In this document: in pieces, positions 1 to 10,203 of the stretch
How the letters are laid out: each line of letters opens with the position of its first letter
How positions within the stretch are numbered: position 1 is the first letter of the stretch
Source: Gymnopus androsaceus JB14
Lineage: Eukaryota; Basidiomycota; Agaricomycetes; Agaricales; Omphalotaceae
Direction of reading: 5' to 3'
NCBI GenBank assembly: GCA_009733575.1
Contig: ML769413.1
Location: 1 to 64,000, forward strand
Length of the DNA: 64,000 nucleotides
The notes under the pieces: generated by a model
Database searches by the model: none
The model's input: only the letters and a program-made list of their open reading frames with translations
What the model was told of the DNA's origin: nothing
Translations under genes and position numbers: made by a program

Positions 1-1031
1 GGGTTTAAATGGTCTGATTTTGATCACGCTGTTTTCTATTGCACTAATCCCTTCACCATCATTTTCATACATGTTGACGACATGACATTGGTTACCGAAA
101 CCCTGGCCATCATGGAGAAATTGAAGAAAGATATTGGGGCTATAATCAAAGTTGTTGATTCCGGAGAAATCCATTGGCTACTTGGGATTGAGATCTGAAG
201 ATCTCTCCATAATAGGATGATACACCTATCCCAGCGGTCATACATTGACGCCATACTCTCTTGCTATGGACTCTTGGATATAAAGCCACTCTCTATTCCC
301 TTCAATCCCCACATTCACCTCACCAAAGACCAGTCACCCAAAACGGTCGAGGATATTGCTTTCATGTGCAACAAACCCTACAGAGAGGCACTTGGTGCTC
401 TCCAGTACTTGTCCGTCGCTACGAGACCTGACATCACGTATGCAGTCTCCATCCTTGCTCGCTTTTCACAAAACCCCGGCATCACTCATTGGAATGGTGT
501 ACGCCGTGTCTACGCCTATCTCAAGTACACTCAAGACTTTTGGCTCAGTACGAGCAACCAGGAGACAGTCCAAGGCTATATGGATGCGGATGGTATGTCC
601 CAAGAGGATCGACATGCTATTTCCGGGTACGTTTTTATGTTGAATGGCGGAGCAGTATCTTGGTCGTCGAAACAACAGGATACCATTTCTTTATCCACCA
701 CCTCGCCGAGTATATCGCTTTGACCCATGCGGCAAAGGAAGCAATCTGGCTTAGAAATCTTTTGTCGGAAATTTTTGGTCCAATTACTCATGCGATCCCT
801 ATCATGTCAGACAATCAGTCTGCCATCGCGTTGGCAAAGGATGATCGTTTTCACGCTAGGACCAAACACATCGACATCTGATACCACTTCATCCGCTACG
901 TCATTGAGGAAGGTAAAATTTGTCTTACATACTGCCCTACCGAAAACATGACGGCAGACATCTTCACCAAAGCCTTACCTTCGATGAAAGCCAAACACTT
1001 CGCAGCATCCATGGGATTAGCAAAGGTTTGA
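1..1031 (+). mobile_element. Ty1/copia retrotransposon pol 3' end, inactivated
   Basis: This is the 3' part of a Ty1/copia polyprotein (reverse transcriptase plus RNase H), cut by the left window edge. Frame 1 reads through an RT catalytic segment IHVDDMTLVT (family form YVDD) and RT C-terminal text such as LGALQYLSVATRPDITYAV. It then enters RNase H with SGYVFMLNGGAVSWSSKQQ. A continuation in another frame reads AEYIALTHAAKEAIWL and ends with ENMTADIFTKALP, the usual copia C-terminus. Three lesions make it dead: an in-frame TGA at 196-198, a frameshift near 695-705, and a second TGA at 879-881. The final stop is at 1029-1031, immediately before a purine-rich tract and the LTR. The family assignment is secure; the element is a relic. 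Confidence 0.93.
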
Positions 1032-1038
1032 AGGGGAG

Positions 1039-1413
1039 TGTTGGAATATCAAAGGTAAAATATATTCTATCGAACTATACATGGAATGCTTTCTCGTAGT
1101 CTCCACTTGTTTGTATCACCATCCCATGCACTCCACTGTTATCGTCTCGCAGACTCCACTCAGTCTCTCGCCGTATCCACTTGCTTTCTCGCAGTACCCA
1201 CTTTACCGTATGGACAGTAGCCACACATATTCACGCAGTAGCCACTTGCCCGATATATCGTTTGTACATAGGACTGTATATAAGCCTAGGTAGCATACCC
1301 TGTAATAACACCGTTGTCCCCCATCGATCTGTGTGATCGTTACTACTAAGTCCTGTGTGGACTTACTGCTGCTACTTCCTATTTAGGAACGTAACTCTAA
1401 TAGCTAATATCCA
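1039..1413 (+). repeat. 3' LTR of the copia element
   Basis: The LTR is inferred from position and ends. It begins with TGTTGGAATATC straight after a purine-rich tract (aaggggag, 1031-1038) that follows the pol stop codon, and it ends at ...CTAATATCCA, giving the canonical TG...CA termini and a length of about 375 bp. A TATA-like run (tgtatataag) lies near 1273-1285, fitting an LTR promoter. The matching 5' LTR is outside the window, so the exact right border is inferred from the TG...CA rule and not from a pairwise alignment. Confidence 0.7.
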
Positions 1414-3209
1414 TTTTTGGTCTTGCAAAGTGCAACAAAGCAATTCAAAAGATTAATATATTTGTATTGAATAGAGCCATTCCGCGATCAAATGCCTCGA
1501 AACCGGTACATTCCATAGCAACCCATAGCAGTCCATAGCAATCCATAGTTCTGCACAGATGGGTACCTTGCTATGGGTGCTGCACAGAACTGTGCAGTTC
1601 TGTGCAGTACACCCAGGTTTTGCTGATGCGCAAAAAGATATGAGAAACATCTGAGAAACATCACATATCCCCTGGCAGGACTCAAACCTGCAATCTCCAG
1701 ATTCAGCCCCTTTGCAAGTAGAAGTCTGATGGTATAACCATTAGACAATGGGGGCTTGCTACTTGAGTAGCATAAGACAGATACAAGGTGCCCAAATAGA
1801 GATACACAACAAACAGCAGTCCATTGCAAGGTTCTCTTGCTGAGGCTTATTAAGAGATGCAAGACATAGACATACCAAGATACCAATAGCCATTGAGAGG
1901 TTTTCCAGAGACTAGTATTGGCCATGACACTGTATGCTCTAGAACAGGCATTTTAAAGAGTAAGTAGCGGAAACTTACTCTGTTCAAGCACATGGGGCAT
2001 CAAAATTGAGGAGGGCTCTAGTAGCATTGGAGGCATATTGGGTGTGAGCTTTCCTCATTCAAATTAGCCTGAAGCCTGGCAGTAATACCAGGTTGCAATG
2101 CACAGAATCACACAATCTGATGCTGTCTCCCACTTAAGAATATTGTTCAAGACAAATGTATGAAAGCAAGTAAAAAGAAATTAACCATACCTGTGATCTA
2201 AGACTGATCTTGGCCACAAAGAATATCTATATTCTGACAGCAGACAGGGTCAGTGAGCTCTTTTTGAAGCATAGAGCCTATGATGCCCTCTCCACAGTTT
2301 GAAGGCCTAGAATCCGCATATTGGTTTTGGTGCATACTGAGCAAAACATGACACTAGTAAGGATTCAATAGATTTCTGGAGCTGTTTTGAGTTTGTTATT
2401 CACAGTAAGAGGGGATTGAAGGAAGATTTAGAAAGGATTGATGACATATACAACCTACATCTGAATCTTGTATACAGTAGGAGAATTGGTATACAACTGC
2501 TTTACTGTAACGGTTGGATTTGTTGATTTGGCAGTCCATCCAATAGATTTTTCATGTCGGGTATGTGGCAGGAGGCGCGCACTATAGAGGAATCAAACCC
2601 CCACCCCATTGGATGTCCTTATTACGTAATCATCCACTCAGGACATAGCTGGTTACTCAGGACCATTGTAAACGACGTGGTTGAGGAACAGATGTCCTGA
2701 GACAGTAAAGACTGCTCAGGATCAAATGTTTTGTTAAGGATCCTTAACAGGTAATCTCTCCAAAGAGTGTTCAAAACCATTTAGCATGGTTAGGGACCTC
2801 ACTGCTTAGCAATTTCTCCATGGAACTTGAATAACAGAGTTGTTGGTCACTAAAGTATGGCTCATGAGAAAAAGGTTGATGAGAAAAATGTTCCGAAACT
2901 CAATCATTGAAACATATTTGAGATGATCAAAGTAAGGCAATGCCTGGATGAAGGTTTTATATTCAATGAGTTTCTTTGTTCCTCAATGGAGTAAACCAAT
3001 ATGCTGAAATATTTTGTAAAATTAAGTTCAAATTTGAACAAAAAATCCTGCATTCAGTGATTAAAATCAAGCACCCTGAGCTCCAGACCAAGACCCCAGT
3101 GAAGAGCCCTAGAGATGGTTCCAGCCAGGCCTGGCTCAGAGGGCTCAAGGGCTCTGAGCACAATACTAGACCCATATTTTCTCAGATTTTCTCAGACTAA
3201 CTCAGTATG
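1414..3209. other. Non-coding, CpG-poor stretch with a decayed copy of the 9.7-10.2 kb tRNA region
   Basis: No credible gene is seen. The stretch contains a degenerate tRNA-Arg-like segment (1668-1755), then patches that resemble 9830-10190: around 2005-2150 (caaaattgaggagggctc, attagcctgaagcctg) and around 2510-2560 (ggttggat, gtccatccaatagatt). The order is conserved, but an extra ~115 bp separates the tRNA relic from the next patch. At 1570-1628 three CTGTGCAG-like palindromic units precede the terminus-like motif CAGGTTTTGCTGATG. A tRNA-Ser-like B-box remnant lies near 2586-2646 on the minus strand. CG dinucleotides are rare throughout. Confidence 0.6.
1668..1755 (-). pseudogene. Degenerate tRNA-Arg-like sequence
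   Basis: Read on the minus strand this starts GCCCCCATTGTCTAATGG, keeps the CAGACTTCTA anticodon region, and has a B box GGTTTGAGTCC. It is a diverged copy of the intact tRNA-Arg at 9747-9829. Most differences are CG to TG or CA changes (GTTCGAGTCC to GTTTGAGTCC, CGTTG to CATTG). The intron-like insert is longer than in the intact gene, and the acceptor stem no longer pairs fully (cagggg against gccccc). It is most likely a mutated duplicate and not a functional tRNA. Confidence 0.7.
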
Positions 3210-3484
3210 CATCAGCAAAACCTGTATGATGTGGGCAGTGCTTGAGCGAACTGTCCAGAGCTCCCAGTGTTCCAGCGTCCCAGCACTCAGATGGTCCGGC
3301 CAATGCAGGAGGGGACTCCCAGAAGCTCCCAGAGGCCGCAAAATTACCTTATTTGGAAATAACGTATGATTTTATATTTCTGACAGCACTGGCAAGCACT
3401 GGCCAGCACTGGGAGCTCTGGGAGCACTGGGAATTTTAAGTATTGCTGTGGGAATTAAAATGCAAAATACAGGTTTTGCTGATG
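3210..3484 (+). mobile_element. MITE-like element 1 with 18-bp terminal inverted repeats
   Basis: The 275-bp element begins CATCAGCAAAACCTGTAT and ends with its exact reverse complement ATACAGGTTTTGCTGATG. Inside each end are subterminal runs of short GC-rich repeats (gcactgg and agctccc types), as often seen at transposase-binding ends. It has no coding capacity. A target-site duplication is not clear: the flanks read gtatg on the left and tgggt on the right. A second copy in the opposite orientation lies at 7949-8209. The superfamily cannot be named from this sequence. Confidence 0.8.
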
Positions 3485-4600
3485 TGGGTTTTCACTGGGC
3501 CTGCATGTCTGTTAGTGATGAGTTAGATTTGTGCAATGCCCATTGCTGACTGTTTCATCATGCAAACAACATGCAAGCTACATCCCTGCAAACAGGTATT
3601 TCCAGTATTCGAAAAGTATCACAAATACTCATATGTAGTCTTTTATATACACTGATTTCTAACTTATCAATAAACTTTTTTTCAACTTATTGCAACCTTT
3701 ATGAAGTACACTGATCTTTAAAAAAAGGATGTGACCCTGGGTTTGAGAAGTTTGCTCAAAATCAGAAAGAATGTTCAAAAAAGTGCCAAAAAGACTATTT
3801 GCTGTTTTGCTGATGCAGGTTTAAATACATTACTCAGTCTGGTGAGATCATGTAGAGCAGACACATTTAATCAAAGAAACAGTAGTGTATTCAATTCCAT
3901 TTAATGCTTTTATGTATGGTACATGATTTTCTTTAACACATTTAACAAAAAGTTGAGTCCCTTGTGTTTAACAAGGCATATCAGATTACTGGAAGAAAGG
4001 CTGGAGCACCTGTGGGACACCAAGTATTCAGAGTGAGGTGATTCCTTGGGGTGTCAATGAGCTTTGTGTCAGTGACTAGTTCCTCACAACACAAGGTACC
4101 AGGTGTCACAACTTCTGACTTAAGCAAAGACAAGAACAATGAGGAAAAGAGAAAAAGAATGAATTGAGGACTAGGAGGTATTGACAAGATTGAAGCTAAG
4201 GACTATGCTACAGCTACAACTACTATATATACTACTGTACAAACCCTAGACCCAGTACCCTATACCCTGTACATACTGTAACAATGCATGAAACTATGAA
4301 GTACAACAGTATTGATGTCTGTAAGTAATAAGTGATTGTACATATGTATCCAGCACCAAATGCAGCATCCTAGCATAAGGCGTGATTGAAGTGATTGAAG
4401 GATGATCAAGGATCAAACGGTCATACAAGATTGTACATGTGTCAATGAACTATAATGAAACATAAGTAAACAATGGAGCCATGCACCTAAACAAGTGCGC
4501 GCTTAAGTAAGCGCCAAGATATACAAAGACAAATAGAAGAAACAGATAAGTAATAGTCCATGTGGCATGAGATAAGATAAAGTGTTTGTAACACTTTGAA
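3485..4600. other. Intergenic, CpG-poor, no gene seen
   Basis: This stretch lies downstream of the NLR gene. It is AT-rich with almost no CG dinucleotides. One further copy of the terminus-like motif TTTTGCTGATG is at 3815-3825. No open frame is longer than about 70 codons with recognisable content. The 3' untranslated region of the NLR gene probably falls in the right-hand part. Confidence 0.6.
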
Positions 4601-7600
4601 TCAGGTTACTGTCACATCAGCCTCCTCTTCCAACAGAAGATTGGCAATTGCTTCATTACCATTTCTTGCAGCTACCTGAAAAGCATTCCCATACAAGCCC
4701 CCTTGAGCATTCACATCAGCCCCCTTATCCAAGAGAAGATTGACAATTGCTTCATGACCATTTCTTGCAGCTGCCTGAAGGGCATTCCAATATCTACTCC
4801 CTTCAGCATTGACATCAGCTCCCTTTTCCAGGAGAAGATTGACAATTGCTTCATGACCATTTCTTGCAGCTGTCTGAAGGGCATTCCCATATCTACTCCC
4901 TTGAGCATTCACATCAGCCCCCTTTTCCAAGAGAAGCTTGACAATTGCTTCATGACCATTTTCTGCAGCTGCCTGAAGGGCATTCCCATACAAACCCCCT
5001 TGAGCATTCACATCAGCTCCCTTTTCCAGGAGAAGATTGACAATTGCTTCATGACCATTTCTTGCAGCTGCCTGAAGGGCATTCCCATATCTACTCCCTT
5101 GAGCATTCACATCAGCCCTGTTTTCCAAGAGAAGCTTGACAATTGCTTCATGACCATTTCTTGCAGCTGCCTGAAGGGCATTCCCATAAAAACCCCCTTG
5201 AGCATTCACATCAGCCCTGTTTTTCAAGAGAAGCTTGACAATTGCTTCATGACCATTGCTTGCAGCTGCCTGAAGAGCATTCATGTGAAAACCCCCTTGA
5301 GCACTAACATCAGCCCTGTTTTGCAAGAGAAGCTTGACAATTGCTTCATGACCATTTTCTGCAGCTACCTGAAGGGCATTCCCATATTCACCCCCTTGAG
5401 CATTCACATCAGCCCCCTTTTCTAGGAGGAGATTGACAATTGCTTCATGACCATTTTCTGCAGCTGCCTGAAGGGCATTACCATACAAACCCCCTTGAGC
5501 ATTCACATCAGCCCTTTTTTCCAGGAGGAGATTGACAATTGCTTCATGACCATTTCTTGCAGCTACCTGAAGAGCATTCCCGTAGTCACCCCCTTGAGCA
5601 TTCACATCAGCCCCCTTTTCCAGGAGAAGATTGACAATTGCTTCATGACCATTTCTTGCAGCTGCTTGAAGGGCATTCCCATAAAAACCCCCTTGAGCAT
5701 TCACATCAGCCCCCTTTTCCAGGAGAAGATTGACAATTGCTTCATGACCATTGCTTGCAGCTGCCTGAAGGGCATTCCCATAAAAACCTCCTTGAGTATT
5801 AATATCAGCCCTGTTTTGCAAGAGAAACTTGACAATTGCTTCATGACCATTTCTTGCAGCTGCCTGAAGGGCATTCCCATATCCACCCCCTTGTGCATTC
5901 ACATCAGCCCCAATTTCCAACAAATGTTCAACAGTCTTCACCAAACCTGATGCTGCAGTCCAATAAAGTGGTTCAAGGGATACATCTTTATTATTTCTAC
6001 CTTCATATCTAGCCACCCAGCTGGCAAAGAGAGTGTCGTTACATAGATTTTTTGTCAGTCCTAGTACTGCAGTCTCTTTATCTCCTTCTTCAACTATCTT
6101 TACATGAGATAGCCATTGAAACACTGCATAGTCCCCAAACAAAATTGATCCCTCCCATACAGCTTCTCGTTTAAAATATTCATTGTGTTCCAGGAATTTT
6201 AGCAAGTAGATTAAACATGCTTGTGCTATTTTTTCATGAGCAATCTGCTTATTGATATTAAAAAAACTCCCTTTGTTACACTTGTTAATCAAAAATTCCT
6301 TCACAGATGCATGTGCAAGTTGCACCTCATAGTTTTGATCCACAGTAACAAGATTAGAATCAAGGAGTACATCCAGCTTCAAATCCATTTGACTCTCTTC
6401 CTCAACTTGCTGCTCCTCCAAATCAATAACCAGAATTGTACTGATTTGCCTGGTATTCATTGGCTCAAATGTATAGGTGAGCCAAAGAAGAATCTGATGA
6501 GCATGTTCTGCATCATCACTTTCATGAGCCTTTTGCAAGGCCATTGTATATGTTTCTTCCAAATCTTTTGGTAACTTTTGTAAAGCTTTCCGAACTGATG
6601 TTGGAGAACCACATTTACTCAAACTTTTGAGTTGACAGTCTACCCACCGGAACCTAAGATTTTATCATAAATTATTCCTTAAAGTATAGAACAACATTGA
6701 ATTTGGACTTACTGGCCATGTGCTTGTGCCATTAATGATACTCTTACCTCCTCCTGCAATTTTCCTTTGAAACCACATTTGACTATTTCCCTATCAAGGT
6801 GCAAAGCTATATCATAATCCATTCCAGAGCTGCCTAATTCCAGGAAAATTTGCTTTGAAGGGCTAGTTATGTTTGCCCCAATATGATCACGACTTGTGAT
6901 GGCAATATGAAGATTGGGAGCACATCCAGCTCCATTTAACCACTTGTAAATTGCTTGCTTTTCCTGGCATTCATCCATGGCATCAAGTATCACATATCCA
7001 AGCTCAATATCATTGAAGATGTTTTTTAGAGTATCTTCTATCTCCAAGTTTGTGGCTTGTGAAACTAATACACCCTTCTTACATTTATTGAAGAGATTTC
7101 CTAGCTCAGAATGGATTCCATGTGTGTTTGATCCTACTTGTTGCAAAAGAGACAATAAGAAACCTCGGTATGTTGACTTCAGCCCACTATTATCCCGGAC
7201 ATCAAAGTAATGATACCATACACTCTTCAGGGCATTTTTTTGAAGATCCTCAATGATAGTAGTCCTGTCAAAAAAAAAAAAAGAAAACATTGACAATTCA
7301 TGGTATGATTTTTTTATGAGTAAACCTACGATAAAAAAGTCTTTCCTGATCCAGCTATAAAATATAATGTGAGCCATACACCTGAAAGAGAAACAAAACT
7401 CTTACCTTTGCCTTGAATCCATAGTACAGTGGAACTTTCTTTCCATTTCTGATACTTAAGATGATCCATAATCCATTGGCCAGTACCATGTGTTTTCTTG
7501 TCAACAGCTGTTTGAAAATTGACAGAGCAATCAGGTGCTTTAAGCCAATCACGGATTTTGGTTTCTGTATCATTTGCTTTGATGGAATGCAGTGTCAGTT

Positions 7601-7703
7601 GGTAATTGATGTTAATTACATGTAACATTGACTTACACATAATATGATAATTATTGACAAACATGCCACCATTTACTTCAAAATTGGAAGCATGGTCAAA
7701 CAT
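4601..7703 (-). CDS. NACHT-ankyrin NLR-type STAND protein
   Basis: This is a predicted NOD-like signalling ATPase of the fungal NLR type, about 955 residues. Five exons on the minus strand join in frame: 7703-7637, 7576-7406, 7354-7330, 7264-6713 and 6653-4601. The third is a 25-nt micro-exon that completes the Walker A motif, IQGKAGSGKTFLS. The N-terminus MFDHASNFEVNGGMF resembles the short leader common on Agaricomycete NLRs. Walker B is GYVILDAMDEC, and the later FRWVDCQLKSLSKC and LPKDLEETY segments are typical of fungal NACHT proteins. From about residue 495 follow one divergent and 13 nearly identical 34-residue ankyrin repeats (consensus YGNALQAAARNGHEAIV), ending in VTVT and a stop. 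Members of this family act in non-self recognition and programmed cell death (established for relatives such as NWD and HET genes); the ligand here is unknown. It sits in CpG-depleted DNA between two inverted MITEs, yet no break is seen. Confidence 0.88.
4640..5925 (-). repeat. Tandem 102-bp coding repeats (ankyrin array)
   Basis: Thirteen consecutive 102-bp units encode 34-residue ankyrin repeats within the NLR gene. Units are nearly identical at the DNA level over long blocks (for example gacaattgcttcatgacc recurs in almost every unit). Variation concentrates at a few codons: the two residues before the shared NALQ core, the A/E/S and R/S/E position after it, and the residues after the LLL helix. 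Such high internal identity indicates recent unit duplication or concerted evolution. The low complexity also keeps the antisense frame open, which is a by-product and not a gene. Confidence 0.92.
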
Positions 7704-7948
7704 TCTTGGTAGAGACTATTATCACAAGAAAACGGAAATTCACATTGGAAATCATTACTCACCTGTAGGTGTTGACAGTCATTTGAGAATGGCTTTTAAT
7801 ATAATTGAGTTTCCATCCCTATATCATGTTGATTCTTACATACCTATTGTCTTGAGAGAGTTCTTTGCTCATGATGATGGGGCGAAAGAATGCAGATCTT
7901 TCCCGATGTGCAATGGGTCAGGTTTACATATGGTCTCAGGCATTTACT
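7704..7948. other. Upstream region of the NLR gene
   Basis: About 245 bp between the NLR start codon and MITE-like element 2. No coding signal stands out. It presumably contains the promoter and 5' leader of the NLR gene, so the MITE lies about 250 bp upstream of the start codon. Confidence 0.4.
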
Positions 7949-8209
7949 AATCAGCGAAACCTGTATTTTGCATTTTAATTCCCACAGCAATACTTAAAAT
8001 TCCCAGCACTCCCAGAGCTCCCGGCGCTGTCCAGGGCTTGCCAGTGCTGTCAGAAATATAAAAGCATACAACATCTCTTTTTTATTTCCAAATAAGGTAA
8101 TTTTGCGGCTTCTGGGAGCTTCTGAGAGCTTCTGGGGGCTTTGGCCGGCACCGACCAGTGCATCTAGGTCCTGGAGTGCTGGGGCTGCATCATACACATT
8201 TTGCTGATG
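7949..8209 (-). mobile_element. MITE-like element 2, inverted relative to element 1
   Basis: This 261-bp element is the reverse-oriented relative of the element at 3210-3484. Its left end reads AATCAGCGAAACCTGTATTT and continues tgcattttaattcccac, the reverse complement of the right part of element 1. Its right end reads CATTTTGCTGATG. It shares the internal blocks caaataaggtaattttgcgg (reverse complement of element 1) and GC-rich agctcc/ttctgggagc subterminal repeats. The terminal repeats have diverged by a few bases, so it is older or more mutated than element 1. It has no coding capacity. Confidence 0.75.
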
Positions 8210-9746
8210 TAGTCTTGACACATGATTCTTGATTGATCTGAACAATGATGTGGGGTGGAGAGAGTGGCGAGCAATCACAGCTGAACTTACATTGATATAC
8301 CACTCTGAAAACCATCCATTCAGTCATACTTTGAAATCGGGACCACATGATCTATCTAGTATGCATACTCCTGCTTGTAGCTCATTATTCACTTACCCAC
8401 AGCATTGAGCAACTTCTGAACTGGGCCGAAGTGCTTGACAATGCACTGAGGCACAGGGCAACAAGTCAAGGAAGATGGGGCGACAACCGGCTGGCCACAG
8501 TAATTAAAACTTAGTATTTCTGGCTGACCCAGGCTGCCCCATTTTGTGTGTGGGATTTTACAAGTGCCTTGCTAGTTGCTGCACTGGCAATGATTTACTC
8601 GGGGTCGCGGAAAAAAAAAACAGTTCGGCTCACATTTACTTGAAATTTCCTGCCATGTCTAGTTTATTTTGTACACTAAACCATACATTGGCATGCATCA
8701 TGACTTTCCTAAGAAAAATCAGCTTGTTGGCTACATACAGGCTGGGAAACACATCTCTGAAGCTGCTGATAGTAGTATTGCTTCATTCTATGAGTTTCAT
8801 TAGTACACTATTACAGCTATTACAGTAATTGTCCTACTAGTACGAGCACAATAATATAATATGATTTTGTGATTATTCCTTGCTGTGAGTGCTGTGAGTG
8901 CTGCGGGTTCTGTACAGAGCTGTACAGCCCTGTACAGAACACCCAGGTTTTGCTGATGCAGACAACTGATGGCCAAGTATTTATCCAACATGATATACTT
9001 TGAGATATACAGGAAATGATTGCAAGTGGGCAACTCACAAGAATCACATGCTCATGCAGGAGTTCTTCAAGTTAATCCAGGCAGAGAACAAGTGTCTGAT
9101 ATCTGTGGCTTCATGTGAAGATTCAATACTTAGGTTGCTTCAACAAGCTCCATTGGTGTAGGTTGATGTCTATCAAGCATTTGGATGGGTTTGATTTTGC
9201 CAATAACAAATTCTTCTGTCCTGGGATAGATAGATAGAGTTCATATTCTGCACATTAGGCCCTCAGGGGCCTATGTCATGCTGTGGTAGCTCTACTTATG
9301 AGATAGGTATGGAGAAATGGGAGTCAGGATGTGTACACTGTAAACTGGAAAATTGAACTGAATGAGCATTAAAGTAATGCATACAACCCCCAGTGGAACT
9401 CAAACCTACACTTGGCATTTACAGCATTGAGACATCATACTTTATTTTACATGCATTTTACTGTTGCACACATATTTATCTCATGACTCCTCCTCATCTC
9501 TCATAGCTAGTAGACTCACAGGATGCAAGTTGGCTCAATCTATATAAGTTTGCATGAAAAAAACTCCTTATGGCATATAAGTTGAAGTAGACAACTCTCA
9601 TGTGCAACCTCTCGGCACCCAATAACAAACAGTTGGTAGTATATTGAAAGTGGGGGTTAATGGAAAGACAAAGAGATGGGACCGGAGAAATCATCATTCC
9701 TTGGTTGGAAAAAGGAAGCGCAAAAGAATATCACCAGATGTGCAAA
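8210..9746. other. Intergenic, CpG-poor repeat remnants
   Basis: No gene is supported. At 8890-8958 three TGTACA-centred palindromic units (ctgtacag spaced about 10-11 bp) precede CCCAGGTTTTGCTGATG, the same layout as at 1570-1628; this looks like one end of another non-autonomous element whose partner end was not found. Near 9387-9410 a minus-strand GGTTTGAGTTCC resembles a tRNA B box but the rest does not fold convincingly as a tRNA. The CpG-poor character ends at about 9.7 kb. Confidence 0.5.
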
Positions 9747-9829
9747 AACCCCCGGCGGGACTCGAACCCGCAACGTCCAGATTGCTCGAAAGTAGAAGTC
9801 TGACGTCATAACCATTAGACAACGGGGGC
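9747..9829 (-). tRNA. tRNA-Arg(UCU) with a 10-nt intron
   Basis: Minus-strand cloverleaf: acceptor GCCCCCG pairs with CGGGGGT (G1:U72, as in yeast tRNA-Arg(UCU)). The D arm is GTC...GAC with TAATGGTTAT, the anticodon stem TCAGA/TCTGG, the loop CT-TCT-A, then a 10-nt intron (ctttcgagca) after position 37. The T arm is GCGGGTTCGAGTCCCGC. A run of five T follows on the minus strand (9748-9744), a suitable RNA polymerase III terminator. The anticodon TCT reads arginine AGA codons. The intron sits at the canonical position one base 3' of the anticodon. Confidence 0.9.
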
Positions 9830-10106
9830 TTGCTACCTTCGGTTCTTTGAATCTTCTTAACAGACAGACAGAATTTGACTTGAATCGAATAGAAATAGAA
9901 ATAAAAGATAATGACACCGAAATGCATAAAGAAATTTTACCTTGACTCGCAAATTTAAGCACAGGCAGCATCAAAATTGAGGAGGGCTCGCGTATTGAGG
10001 CTTCCTTCTTTCAAATTAGCCTGAAGCCTGCGGTTACCGAGTAATAGCAGGCTGTTGCAACGCGCTGAGGAAGTAAGAGAGTGGGATCCGACCCGCTGTC
10101 TCCCAA

Positions 10107-10183
10107 ATAACACGACTACTCGGTTGGATCTGTTATATCGGACCGCCACGAGTCCATCCAATAGATTATTCATGTCGTGTTAT
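10107..10183. repeat. Inverted repeat, 10-bp perfect arms, possible RNA hairpin
   Basis: ATAACACGAC at 10107-10116 is repeated as its exact reverse complement GTCGTGTTAT at 10174-10183. Inside, GTTGGAT and ATCCAAT can pair as a second helix. The same neighbourhood is present, degraded, near 2510-2560. A structured non-coding RNA is possible but I do not recognise the family. Confidence 0.55.
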
Positions 10184-10203
10184 CCTCTAGATTGTGGGGA
10201 TCA

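Noticed and set aside
2586..2646. tRNA-Ser-like sequence on the minus strand
   Set aside because: A CTGAGTGG start, a GGACATCCAATGGGG middle and a GGTTTGATTCC B box are suggestive, but the anticodon loop is lost and stems do not close; at best a relic.
4640..5925. Regular repeats as a possible CRISPR-like array
   Set aside because: Units are contiguous 102-bp coding repeats in frame with the NLR gene, with no unique spacers, in a eukaryotic genome.
4703..5950. Long plus-strand open frames (240 and 167 codons) opposite the ankyrin array
   Set aside because: They are antisense shadows of a 102-bp repeat whose length is a multiple of three; no start context, family or conserved content of their own.
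9387..9440. B-box-like GGTTTGAGTTCC on the minus strand
   Set aside because: No A box or cloverleaf could be folded around it.
9694..10173. Short minus-strand frames over the tRNA-Arg region (72-105 codons)
   Set aside because: They translate the tRNA and its flank (text such as GSSPAGG comes from the T arm) and have no independent support.
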